A stretch of DNA of 64,000 bases, taken from the NCBI RefSeq assembly GCF_000002875.2, contig NC_009415.2, positions 72,001-136,000 of the forward strand, in the 5' to 3' direction. The notes under the pieces are model-generated. The model ran no database searches and had not been told where the DNA came from. It worked only from the letters and a program-made list of their open reading frames with translations. How positions within the stretch are numbered: the stretch's first letter is position 1; each line of letters begins with the position of its first letter. Source of the DNA: Leishmania infantum JPCM5 (taxonomy: Eukaryota; Euglenozoa; Kinetoplastea; Trypanosomatida; Trypanosomatidae). Shown here piece after piece: positions 50,901 to 61,000 of this stretch. Made by a program: the position numbers and the translations under genes.

Positions 50901-52142
50901 CTCCGGTGGCGTCGCATCGGCGGGCACGTCTCGTGCACGCGAGCAGAGATACAAGCTCACCAGCTTGTACCCCCGTGATGACGACATCGACCGCGAAAAG
51001 GCGTTGTGACAGCGGTTGCACAGCTCCACACACGGTCCGACGAGAGCGACGCGCGTGGCGACGCCGTGCTCGAGGTGGTAGACGACGCGCTCTGACATGG
51101 CTGCCTTCTCTATCGTGTTCAGGACATGATCCTCCTCTTCCGGGGTGAGGTGCTGCTGCTGCAGAGGCGCCTGGTGGAGGCCGCTGCCGGCATGCCCGCC
51201 GCTATCCCTGGTGGAATTTGTGACGTGGCTGGGGTCTGCAGCCGCTCCCTTTTCTCTCGGACGCGCATCGGTCTGCCGATACCACAGCGGCGCCTGCTCC
51301 AGGACGGACGCCACCTCCCTCTCAATGTCGAAGAGCACCACCACGCCCACCTCGTCGACGCTCACCACGGCGGGTGTCAGGGAGAGCGGGTGGCACGGCT
51401 CGAGAGCAAGCTGCGTGCACTGCATGCACACTACCTTGCTCGTCTGGTGCTGCGTGTGGTTCAGGCAGAAGTGCGCTCCACTGCTCATGACGGACACGCC
51501 GTGCACGATGCGGTCGCTGCCGGACGCGACGCAGAAGTAGCGACTCCACTTGGAGAGGAAGAGAGAGCCGTTGACAACGACCGGCTGCATTGCCGCGCAC
51601 AGGTACGACTCGCGAACCTGGAACTCATGGCGCGTTTCGATCAGCTCGAACACGCCTGTCGCCTCGCAGACGCCGTGCGGCACCGCAGCAGGCGATGCGC
51701 TGGGCACGGCAGCGTTGCTGGAAGGACGGCTTGCAAGCATGCTCAATGTCGAGGGCGGCGCTGGAGCAGGAAGCTGTCGCTGCCGATAAAGTCGAACGCC
51801 GGTACGGTGCACCGTCAAAAGCGTTGAGAGCCCCACAACGCAGAGCGAATTGATGCTCGCATTGGGGAAGGGGTCCAACATGGCGGCTGAGGGGGGCCGA
51901 TAAGGAGAGAAGCGGCAGGCATGTGCGGTATAGGATCTCTTCAAGCTGCAGCGTGTTCGCCGAAGCCGGCGGCGGGCCGCAGATGATTCAGAGCTGCCAT
52001 TCCTGTATCGCCCACTGCAGCTCAAGTGTGGCCCATGCACCGATGATGATCTCGACGTCAGGGACGCTGACCGACGCGAGACGTTTGCTGGAACATCGCC
52101 ACTTGTCCTCGAGCCCCTCGGCGAGGAGACGCTGCCGGGCAT
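48000..52142 (-). CDS. large hypothetical protein, probable beta-rich N-terminal half and C-terminal coiled coil
   Basis: The first ATG at 52142 gives 1,380 residues. A second ATG at 51881 (1,293 residues) is a strong alternative: a C-rich tract ending in CCCCCCTCAG lies five bases before it, the first 87 residues are Ser/Arg-rich with poor codon bias, and from residue 88 the protein becomes structured (MLDPFPNASINSLCVVGLST). The N-terminal half alternates short hydrophobic strands and turns (VHRTGVRLYRQRQ, GVVVLFDIEREV), as in beta-propellers. It contains cysteine pairs (CMQC, CGSC). The middle is long, Ser/Thr/Ala-rich and probably disordered. The C-terminal about 120 residues are helical and end in a coiled coil (LKRQTELMASHQRELEELRE). 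I recognise no family; role unknown. Confidence 0.75.
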   Translation of the reverse strand: MPGSVSSPRGSRTSGDVPANVSRRSASLTSRSSSVHGPHLSCSGRYRNGSSESSAARRRLRRTRCSLKRSYTAHACRFSPYRPPSAAMLDPFPNASINSLCVVGLSTLLTVHRTGVRLYRQRQLPAPAPPSTLSMLASRPSSNAAVPSASPAAVPHGVCEATGVFELIETRHEFQVRESYLCAAMQPVVVNGSLFLSKWSRYFCVASGSDRIVHGVSVMSSGAHFCLNHTQHQTSKVVCMQCTQLALEPCHPLSLTPAVVSVDEVGVVVLFDIEREVASVLEQAPLWYRQTDARPREKGAAADPSHVTNSTRDSGGHAGSGLHQAPLQQQHLTPEEEDHVLNTIEKAAMSERVVYHLEHGVATRVALVGPCVELCNRCHNAFSRSMSSSRGYKLVSLYLCSRARDVPADATPPEHLGDGEGGGAAELNVVLLRVLWGPRRAFVLEEVHLLHEVAPTDVCDVGIAMNSPPYEVGMPMTLLLARPALELWKLRGCTGDLIETCRVYAANSDGPRCGSCRDASECFLQWVPLGRHRLIVEKATESEEENSWSCTVAMTNNDTVLLLGSAPMPVNRDALGKTALVAASLVGDQGISTTRKELAAEPFKDTDLEAWLDDISVPASRSSSLPAAESSSTAPAAANCTGPPAAESTATDDDGDNDGVSAACHAVTFPYTVLMELYAPQRSYSSRTRESASAVSTVLLSVMPDWTANRLLLFMEDQETLLSVPLPFLERVGTLTDAKQHEADGREGTGVAAGPSIPTSGIDDLLPSTSTAQNPHVVSQETQPGRMIQYFKSASTHLWGPSAPSHFFHLDTSGGEVTRAPPVLSAPPTEAQTSPADDRSAAQFSDAAAVSSSATAAAGSREPYRFFSLTRPLMAAFFHLSGEHEEPASLAVVEAPLKDPVTSVTGDAKAPGIELSMPPIQQAGNGVIGSPPACPSPLTVSADGERSGTQHRCRRGSSSESSRAGSSRYRRTRKPQRIGNGAPASSAEAAHTIIIEEGAAARASYISAQIALLKEEPKAQRGSRTSETGVIADEDHGAQHEPAATVSQWQYALRRVAEVEEPLERNALLYAWKDGHNDLYIHFSVELDELRQREATDEEDGHAVPLSRRGETGSISPDASRHSRGTARPRLTLYRPADVEDGIHSMGFLSQYNAVVHRRAATASYGNCFDFSSYFVTLQVPQHVLDVQERDKYRLELEDLRLQQARDLASLHPYDMVTIFQNEERASAKDAAWRLHATFPYDDAQDGHAVDLQQLNRTAVRDPAAAAASEWRWADASEARAWSKEHDLARSSTNRVRSLVKDLKDWEVGPWAYATRWPSREEELRGDDGFIWSASEAPEHTCRRRRLSRLRVSIAELKRQTELMASHQRELEELREALGL
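51887..51912 (-). promoter_or_regulatory. candidate trans-splice acceptor for the shorter form of the 48000 gene
   Basis: The minus strand reads CCGCTTCTCTCCTTATC and then CCCCCCTCAG, with AG at the complement of 51887-51888, five bases before the ATG at 51881. A 5' UTR this short is unusual, so the call is tentative. Confidence 0.35.
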
Positions 52143-54917
52143 TATGACGTGATCACCGACAGAAGACTCGGGAGGTCGTGCGGGTGTGTTTGTGCGCGCT
52201 TGTATGTAGACCGCAGTGCCGAGCCCTTCACCTGCTGTTGCTGCAGTACAGCATGCAGCACACTGCAGTCAATGAGGGGAGGGAGGGGGCAGTCCGGCCT
52301 GCACGTGGAAGAGGTGGCGCGCTATAACGCGTAAACAAGGCGTCGCCGCCCTCACAAGTTGCCACACGCATTCAACAATAAAGTTCTCGGGACGCTGGCC
52401 TCTGCCGAGGTAGCTCCCGCCGTCGAGAAAACAAAAGCGACACGGCTGCTTCTGCGCTGCTCCTCACGCGATTCGATGCAGAAAGAGAGAGAGAAAACAG
52501 CGCAGCAATGCACGAATTACGAGTCCTGTGGTCCTTTTAAGAGAGTTCACATGACTCTCGTTTGACGTCTGATGGCCCCTCACTCACTGAAAAGCGCCAG
52601 CACGTTGCTCCGCTGGATAAAGCGGAGTTGATTGTGCGCGTATAGAATACGTGGAGGAGAATGCTTCTCTCCAGCTTCGTTTTCTTCACTTCGGATAGCG
52701 CGATGCGCACTGACCCGTGCACGCGACATCCTGTCACGACACCAAGCAAACCGAGAGACGAAAGACGAGAGGAGAAGCAAAAGGGAGGAAGGGGCAATGA
52801 TAGTAAAGAAGACGTGGTGCAGACACGAGGGCATTCCCTCCCGACGCGACGATCTGAGTGCTTGCCTCTGCTCGAGGGCAGCCAGCGCCCTACTCACGTG
52901 AAGAGAAGGGGCGTAGAATGGATGTAGAAAACGCGCAGGACGCCCACGCGACACGCATGTGCTCCCAGCACGTTTCTGTCACACGACGAGTTCCCTCTAG
53001 CGCCGTCTCACGTTTTTTGCCGTTGTCTGGCCTTGCTTGCAAGCTCAGGAAGCACGCGAGCGTATCCTCACGTAAGCACATACACACACGCGCGCGCTCA
53101 TAAAACGTCACTCAAAGAGGGTGGGAACAGAAGGAACGAAAACAGAAAACGTAAGCTCAAGCGTGGGGTGGGGGGAGACGGCACCCCCCTCCCCACAAAC
53201 ATATACGCCGACACATCACCGCAGCACGTCAGAGATTCGGTGACACGCGCACAAAACGGGAGAAAGACAGAGCTATGGAAAGGAATGCGCACAGAATGGA
53301 AACGAAAGAAAAAGACAGAGAGCCAACAAGATGGCGCCGACACATGAGTAGCAACGGCTCAGCGGCGGCAGCAGCGCTTGATGCATGCATTCGTCTCTGT
53401 GGACCTGCTCAGATGTATATGAGCGCTTGGCGTAGCCACACCACAAATCTCCCACCTCGCCTCGAGCGGTGTTGCACATGGAAAGAGGATCGGTCGTGTG
53501 GCTGAGCTGGTCGCCGCTGCTGCCGCTCCCAATTTGTTGTCTTTGCAGCGATGATTGTACGTCTACATGATAACCGACTGACAGGGCCCAGAGAAACAAG
53601 GATGAAAGAAGAGGAAGCGTGGGATCCGAAATGGGAACACTGAGGAGTTTGACGACGCTGTGGGAGGGGAGGGAGAACACGCGTGAAGACTATCGTCGCA
53701 GCCATGTGCACGGCACGTGCGCAGATGGAGATTGAGGAGGTAAAGGGAGAGTGGCCAACCGACCATTCACAGTGTGCACAGGCGATGTGAAAGGGTTCCA
53801 AAGGCGCGCTGATGAGACGGCTGCCGTGTCGCTCCTGGCAGCATCGTGAAGTCCATCTTCCCTCTTCTTCGACGGCATGCTGAGGGCCGATATGGCGGAG
53901 GCTTTGCCGAAGTGCCGGATAGGTCACTCCAGCATTGTCCTCCTGGAGTGATCCGACGGCAACGTAGCAGCTGAGAACACCGTGTAGAGTTCGCGAAAGC
54001 AGAAACAACAGGAGCATCCCACCTCTTCAAACAAAAAGGGCGCACAAGAGAGAGAAGCTACTGGCGCGCGTCCGCGCGCAAACACACACACACACACACA
54101 CCTTGGGTTGTCCTCCCACAAGACGGAAGAAAATGGAAGAATAAAAGAGGCCCAAAAGGCAGACGGGTCGCTGAGGGCAGGGGAGGGACTGCGAGCACAT
54201 CTGCGTGTCGACGTTCAACATCCAGCCAACACACGCACAGCACACAGCACACGGGGAGCCACAGCGACATGAGCCGAGCGAGCAACAAAAAAAAACGAAG
54301 GATAACGGCAAGGACGATGCAGAAGAGGGAAGGGGAAAGGGGGCAGAAATCAGAAGAGAGGGCAAAAGCAGGCGTGGGCGATACGTCGACGATTACACAA
54401 CAGTAAACTTCCTCACGCACTCGCAGCCTCATCCTGTGCAGCACCAGAGACCGATGAAGCTCTCGGTAAACAGGGAGCTCCGTAGAGGTGGTGAGCATCG
54501 CACAGACGAATACACCGAAGGAGAGTGCTTGTGCGGGTATGTGTGCACAGTTCGCCGGTGCCCATGCAAGAGTTCATTAGGTGCGAGGAGGGGGAGCCAC
54601 ATGAAAACAGAGCGAGTGCGAGTAGGTGGCAGCACGGCGTTGCGGAGGCGGCAGGCCAAACGAAGGATGCCTCAAAAGAAGAGAGAAAGGATGGAAGAGC
54701 AGCTGTGATGAACACGGATTGTGGGAGTGGGCGGGTAGGGTCGAGGGATGCGCATTGAGACTGACAAGTGTGCATCGATGACCACGCATACAGACGCCTC
54801 GCCACGCGTCCATTCGACTTCTTCGCCTGCTGTCCTGCAGAAGAAGCGCGTGTGCCAGAGACTCAGCTCTTGCCCACAGACGGCTACCACCCGTTCAATC
54901 AAGTCCTTCCCTGCAGC
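52143..54917. other. intergenic stretch, 2.8 kb
   Basis: Next to the 48000 gene there are two adjoining protein-like minus-strand frames without ATG (see findings). Further right is an AC repeat (54082-54101) and only shadow frames. Presumed 3' UTR of the 54918 calpain-like gene toward the right end. Confidence 0.45.
54082..54101. repeat. (AC)10 microsatellite
   Basis: Twenty bases of perfect AC units in intergenic DNA. Confidence 0.9.
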
Positions 54918-57272
54918 CTAATCCTCCAGGATGCCAAACTCGCGCAGGCGCTCGTCGACGATCTCCTCCCCGATGCACTCAATCGGCTGCCGTGGAGTGC
55001 GGATCTGGTACTCAGCAGCTGTGTCCTCCATCATTCCTGCCTGCGCAAAGGACGGCATGTTAGCAAAGACGCGGCAGTTGCGGTCCACCCGCTTGAACTC
55101 CACCTTGATGCCGTTGCCAACGTACGTGTCGCACAGGAGGCCCATCACGTACGGCTTCGTCACGCTGGGGTCGTGGATGCGGGGGATGACAAAGTACGGG
55201 CTGTGCTCTGGCAAAAAGGTGTACTTCATCGCCACGTCGCGCGAGAAGTTGAACTTGAGCTGGCGGTCCGGCTTCTCCACAAGCGAGTTGCTGGTCGCGT
55301 CCAGCTTCTCCTTCTTGCCGCTGTGCCGGAACACGCTCAGCAGGAGTGCATGGTACTCCAGCGACGGGTCGTCGCGCTCGTCCTCCTGCGAGAGAGTGAT
55401 GTAGGCCTCCGTCGGCGCGGACACGTTGACCTCGAAAGAGACGGTCGGGATGCCCTGAGCGAACTCGCCACGGGCGCGGTAGTCGAACCACGGAGTGCGC
55501 AGGTGGCAGCAGCCACCGCCGGAGAAGATCTTCAGCGCGTCGCTCCACTCTACCCAGAACGTGCGGTCGGCATCCGTCGGGCTTCCGCCGTGCCGGTAGC
55601 ACGCGTTGCGCACGGATGGGTACTTGCTCCAGCGCTTGTCGTCCTTGCTCCACGCGCCGGTCCACTCAGAGCCGTTGCCCCACGGGTTGCGGACGCGCAG
55701 CAGACGGAGGTCCAGGTCCTCGAAGTACTCCGTCTGCAGAACCGCGTAGCCATGGTGCAGGAGGAGGCCCATCTTCTCGTACGTTGCCTCCAGCTCCGGG
55801 TTGGCGCTGACGACGTTCGCGTTGCCGAATGCCTCGCCACCGTCGGACGGGGTGCAGAGCACCTGCAAGTGACCCATCCTGTTGTAAGACAGCATCTCCT
55901 GAAACAGCATGTCGTCGCCGCCCTGCGCGTCCTCCCAGAAGCTCTCGTAGCGCGTCACTGGGAAGCCGGTGAACTCCGACAGCGGCTCCAGCGGGTCGCC
56001 GCTCGCGATGTTCGCGTAGGAGCCGTGCACTTTCGCGTAGGTCTTCTCCAGCAGCGCCACCCACATGCGCCGGATGTCCACTGCGCACCGCGCGAACTCG
56101 GGGCCGTCACGCGTCGCAGGCAGGAAGTCGTCCAGCAGCACCGGCAGCCACCAGCCGTTGAAGTTTATCGTGACCCAGTAGGCACCGAGGGCACGCTCGA
56201 TCTTGCCGTTGGCGGCGCTCACCGGGTGGCGGAAGAGGTCGTGCAGCCGGTCGCCGCTGGCGTCGGTCAGGGCGGCGATGGCGGAGACGAGGTAGGTGTC
56301 GCCGATGGAGCCGTGTGTCACTTGCGACGGCAGGATGTCGCGGCGGAAGAGGCGCACCTCCTTGAGCTGCTCCTCCGGGATCCAGGTGGAGGGGCGGTGC
56401 CACGGGATGAAGCGCGGCAGGTACGTGTCCACGTCAGCGCGGTAGAGCGAGTAGTCGCACGGACGGAAGTCGCAGTCGATGTACGGCTTCTCGTTCTCCT
56501 CGCAGTACGCCAGCACCTTCTCCTCTGTCAGGTCGTCCTCACGCACACCGATGGCCTGCGCCATGACCATCAGGTCGTCGGCGATGCGGTCGTTGACTTC
56601 GCCGTAGAGGATGTCGCGCTTGTCGTCGTTCAGTGGCACGGCCTTGGCGCTGCACTTGAAACCGTTGATCTTGCCGGCTACCAGCTTCGTCGTCTCCCCA
56701 GGGAAGACGACGAGGGAGGCGGACAGCTCGCTTGTGCTCATAACGTACATGTCGACCTTTTCGCCGGGCTGCAGGTCTGACTTGGCGCCGAAGGTGAACT
56801 TCACATGCATCTCGTACTTGTCCGTGTCGTTGTAGTAGTACCAAGAGCCATCTGGCGTCACGACCTTGAAGAGCAGGCCGTTCTCGAAGACCGGCGTGAC
56901 GTCGCCCTCAACGGAGGGGCCGTTTAACTGGTAGGTATGGCCCATGCGCTTCGTGCGGTCCTTCTCCGACATGTTCAGGATGGTCGTGTCGATCGTCTTG
57001 TCCTCGAACTCGTCGCACTCGTCGTCGTTCACGTACGGCGGCGGCAGGTCGCGGCGCGGTGGCACGTACTTCTTGGCTGTGTCTCCGTCGGACTGCAGGT
57101 TACGCATCTTCTGGATGTCCTTCATGCTGCGCGGCAGCAGGTCCGGCAGCGGTGTCGGCACGCGCACGGGGTGCAGCGTGTCCTCGTCCATCTTGCTCGG
57201 ACGCGTGGGCAGCGGCATCACGTAGCCCGGTGGGAACTCAAACGGCTGCGGCTCGGCCGTTGCAGCAGGCAT
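54918..57272 (-). CDS. calpain-like protein with catalytic Cys replaced by Thr
   Basis: A 784-residue protein. A Pro-rich N-terminus is followed at about 110-215 by the kinetoplastid calpain-associated domain (DUF1935-type: GHTYQLNGPS, NGLLFKVVTPDGSWYYYNDT, LVVFPGETTKLVAG). The calpain protease core begins near 265 (RPCDYSLYRADVDTYLPRF). The nucleophile motif QGxxGDCWFL appears as HGSIGDTYLV, so Thr326 stands where Cys is required and His320 where the oxyanion Gln is. The other two positions persist: H507 (LLHHGYAV) and N529 (RVRNPWGNG). A beta-sandwich C-terminal domain follows. Most trypanosomatid calpain-like proteins lack the full triad and are thought to be structural or regulatory, often membrane- or cytoskeleton-associated. 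There is no EF-hand domain. The start ATG follows a polypyrimidine-AG signal. Second of two calpain-like genes in tandem. Confidence 0.9.
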   Translation of the reverse strand: MPAATAEPQPFEFPPGYVMPLPTRPSKMDEDTLHPVRVPTPLPDLLPRSMKDIQKMRNLQSDGDTAKKYVPPRRDLPPPYVNDDECDEFEDKTIDTTILNMSEKDRTKRMGHTYQLNGPSVEGDVTPVFENGLLFKVVTPDGSWYYYNDTDKYEMHVKFTFGAKSDLQPGEKVDMYVMSTSELSASLVVFPGETTKLVAGKINGFKCSAKAVPLNDDKRDILYGEVNDRIADDLMVMAQAIGVREDDLTEEKVLAYCEENEKPYIDCDFRPCDYSLYRADVDTYLPRFIPWHRPSTWIPEEQLKEVRLFRRDILPSQVTHGSIGDTYLVSAIAALTDASGDRLHDLFRHPVSAANGKIERALGAYWVTINFNGWWLPVLLDDFLPATRDGPEFARCAVDIRRMWVALLEKTYAKVHGSYANIASGDPLEPLSEFTGFPVTRYESFWEDAQGGDDMLFQEMLSYNRMGHLQVLCTPSDGGEAFGNANVVSANPELEATYEKMGLLLHHGYAVLQTEYFEDLDLRLLRVRNPWGNGSEWTGAWSKDDKRWSKYPSVRNACYRHGGSPTDADRTFWVEWSDALKIFSGGGCCHLRTPWFDYRARGEFAQGIPTVSFEVNVSAPTEAYITLSQEDERDDPSLEYHALLLSVFRHSGKKEKLDATSNSLVEKPDRQLKFNFSRDVAMKYTFLPEHSPYFVIPRIHDPSVTKPYVMGLLCDTYVGNGIKVEFKRVDRNCRVFANMPSFAQAGMMEDTAAEYQIRTPRQPIECIGEEIVDERLREFGILED

Positions 57273-58078
57273 CTTGTCGTGCTGTTGCTTGATGGAGGAA
57301 GAAAAGGGGTAATACGGGTAAGCAGCGGAGGTGTGTGTGCGCGTGTGTCAGGGAGGGGGTGCACTTCATGCAGTGATGGGCACGGTGATATTGCCAGCAC
57401 AAAACAACAACCATCCAGAGCTGCAGCCGCCCGAGATGGAGGAAGCAGAGCAGAAGAGATGCAGAAGGACGTGACTGAGGTGAGGTGGCGAGAGCCCTGA
57501 CGTGCGCGAACACTGCACGACGTTGGGGGAGGGGGGTGACGGCAGTGCACCATCGCCGACAGCATCGCCCCCGCCCTCCTGCGACGAGGGACGGGACGGC
57601 GGGTAAGGCACGGATACGTTTTATTTTCCTCTGCAGCTCCTGTCCGATGTTCTGTCGCCTGTCGGTGTCGGTGGCTGTGCCTCCGAAATGCGTGCGGGAG
57701 GGCGGCGTGGTTCCTGCGCACATGGAGGGGGTAGAGAGAGCAAGAGAGGCGAGAGGCGGGGCGAAGAGAGAACGGCAGCACATGAAAGGAAAAGAAATAC
57801 GGAAAATCACAACAACAGAAAAGGATAAGCGAATGGTAGACAAGATAAGGAGCCACAACAGCCACAGCGAGAGCACAGTCGTATCTCCCCGACTTTCCAG
57901 GGCAGCTTAGCGTACGCGTGTGGTGTCAATCAGGGGGACCACGGCGTGCGTCTACTCACCATCCCCCGCCGCCGACAGCGACGTCTCAAAGGGAGGTGTC
58001 GGAACGAGGATGCTCCTAGAGTGCTGTGTTCATGTGAATGCACAGAGACGGAACAAAACACCACAGCGAATGCCATAT
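57273..58078. other. intergenic stretch between the calpain-like genes
   Basis: About 0.8 kb containing the splice signal of the downstream gene at its left end. No gene seen. Confidence 0.5.
57288..57309 (-). promoter_or_regulatory. predicted trans-splice acceptor for the 54918-57272 gene
   Basis: The minus strand reads CCCCTTTTCTTCCTCC (57294-57309) and then ATCAAG, with AG at the complement of 57288-57289, 15 bases before the ATG. A second AG six bases on is an alternative. Confidence 0.55.
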
Positions 58079-61000
58079 TCACATACCCTTCGTTTCGTTG
58101 CCAGAGATGCGAGACCCCTCGCACGTCGCAACGCCTGCCTTGGTGCACACTTGGTACTGTGCTGTCACGCGCGAGGCGCCCTCCAGTGGGAACGCCGTGG
58201 TTGAGTCCGTGAAGACGCCGCAGCTGCGCCGCAGCGACACAAAGTGGACGGACAAATCCTCCCCGTCCCCCGCAACGGCGTCGCTGACGATGGACACGAC
58301 AAAGCGCACCTCGGGCGCAGCGGCTATCGAGGCGGCGCTCGAGGAGGATCCGCTGCCGGCGCCGACGGCGGCAGCGCTAACGGCGCTTGGATCGAGCAGC
58401 GGGACAACCAGTACGGCGGCGCCGTTGCTACTCGTGCTCGGCTCAACGACCACCTTTATGGACACATCACGCGCCACGACGTATGTTCGGCAGCCTGTCA
58501 CGCTCTCGATGTCGTCGCAGGACTCACGGACCACCTTCGCCGACTGGTTCGCCTGTCGGTGCACCACCGAGAGCGCCGTGCCGTGGAGCGGGATGGGACG
58601 GGCAGCGACGACGGTGCCAAAGTTGTCGAGCGTCTCGCTCACCGTCTCCAGCGAAAGCGTCACGAGCAGCTCCACTTTGCGCCGCGCCTTCAGCTCAAGC
58701 GCCAGCCGTGGTCGGCCCTCCACAAAGGCGTTCCGCACACGGTACCGGTGTCGGTCCCACATGGTGTAGCACACGCCGCCGCCCGCAAACGCCGTCAGCG
58801 CCTCCCCCCATTCTACCCACATCGTGCCCTTGCGCTCGTTTAGAGCGACCGCCTCCGGTGACAAGTCCGTACAGGCTCTAGGGCTGAGCGCGTGCGAGGC
58901 CAGAACGCGGGAGCACACCTGTCCGTGCAGACTCGTCGTGGCGGACGCAATGGCACTGAGGCTGGGGTCGGGCTGGTCGTACCACGTCGTGTACCTCCAC
59001 TTCTTCTCGTAGTGGATCTTGTTTTTTGTCTCCCACGTCCACGGGTTCTTCAGCTGGACCATGCGCAGATCTAGCGCCTCGTAGAAGGCGACGTCGCGCA
59101 GGAAGTAGATGTGGCCGGGCAGGAACTGCGGCACCGCGCCCTTCACCGGCATGATACGCGAGGAACGCTTGCGGGACATGTCCACGGTCGCACTCGACTG
59201 CTCGTCGGTGGGGGGCGGAGAGAAGAGAAGCACCGTGCAGCCGGCCCGGACACAGAGCTCGAGGTAGCGAAAGAGCGACCGGAACGCGCCATCCCTCGGC
59301 CCCTGCGCGGCGGCCGCCCACATGGAGTCGAGAAAGCGTACGGGGAATCCAGTGAAGTCGCCGAGGGCCTCCATGGCGTCGGCGAGGCACGTCGCCGCGT
59401 ATGAGCCAAGCGACTTGGCATACGCCTTTTCGAGCAGCTGCACCCACAGCCGGCGCGGGTCCTCGGCACAGCTCGCAAACAGCGGTCCTCTCAGCGACGC
59501 AGGCACGTAGTCGTCGACAAGGTAGGTGTGCCACCACCCATTGTGCAGCAGCGTCACTCGGTAGCAGCCCTGCGACCTCTCCATCTTGCCCACGTGCGCG
59601 CTCACGGGGTGGCGGAACATCCACCGCACATGGGCCGGGAACTGCGCCACCGCCGCCATCGCAGCCACCACCGTGTGGTTGCTCAGGTCACCCTGCTTCA
59701 CCAGGAAACACGAAATCTCGCCGCGGAATAGACGCGTCTGCGACACCTCGGCCAGGTAGATGTACTCCTCCGGCCGCCGCCATGTGACGGCCGGTATGAC
59801 GACCGCGTCGAACTCAGGGCGATACAGGCTCTCCGAACTCGGGCGGAAGTTGAGGTCTGTGAAGCGGAGGTTGTTCTTGAGACAGCACTTCAGGTACGCC
59901 TGCTGGTCGGAGGCTCGGCTCCACTTGCCAAGTGCCTTGCGCACAGCGTTGATCTCGGCGTTGATCTTGCGCAGCGACTGCGTCACCGACGGCGAGACGT
60001 AATCGCGCGGCACTGGCACTCGCTTTGCCATGAAGTGAGGCATATGCGCCACCCCACTCATGAAAAAGTTCGTCTCCTCCGGCAATACGGCGATCGTAAT
60101 CTCCGTCTCGCCGGTACTGGCGACGGGGGAGAGCATGGCACGTTCGTTGATCTTCTCGTTGCCGCGCAGATGGCACTGCACGCGTACAACCATCACCTCC
60201 TGCAGGGTATCGTTGTAGAAGTGGTACTCGCCTTTTGGGGTCTTGATCTTGTACAGCATGCCCTCCGAAAAACCCCGAGTGACGAGACCGGAGACGCTCG
60301 GCTGTCCAAAATTGAAGCGGCTGGATGGTGTGTAGGGCGCCGGGAAGTAATTGAGGTCATCAAACTCATCCATATCGGCATCATCGTCGTCTCCCTTGTC
60401 ACAGCCGTCCGTCTCCTCAATCTGCTGCAAGAGGCGCTGCGCCTCCGTCAGGCCTTCCCCTGCCCTTGCTGTCTCCGCCTTCTTGTCTGGCGAGTCCACG
60501 AGCTGCGGCACTGAAACACTACGGGGGCGGCGGGCACCAACTGCACTGTGCTGTGATGACTCGTGAGCACCGCCGCTGGTGAACAAGCAAGCCATCAGCA
60601 TCTCTTCTTTGCGCTCCAGAAGCTCACGGCACGCCTTCGTGGCGAGGCAGTAGCGCGGCACCGCTTTCTCATGCTCCTCGAGGTAGTCGTAGATGACGTG
60701 CAGCACCTCCGGATCGGAGACGGCCTGCACAAAGGCCACCAACTTCTCTGCGGCCATGCGGTTGGCAGGCGAGATGTGCAGGCTGTCGGTAAGACCGTAC
60801 TGCCGCGTCTCGGGCCGCTCCTCTGACACAACCGAGGCCGCCGCGAGGTTCGATGAGGATTCTGTGATCGCTGCCTTTGTCGCGCTCATCTCCAATGACT
60901 CCACTGAGTGATGCCGCCTCCTGCGTCCAGGTGAAGCGTGTGGGGCCTCTTTTTCCGCCGTCTCGCCAGCAACACAACTCGCCTCACTGATCGTTTCCGG

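Noticed and set aside
54768..56780. 670-codon plus-strand open frame
   Set aside because: It lies antisense to the calpain-like gene. It is rich in Arg, His, Val and Leu without domains, the usual mirror of a GC-biased third-position gene.
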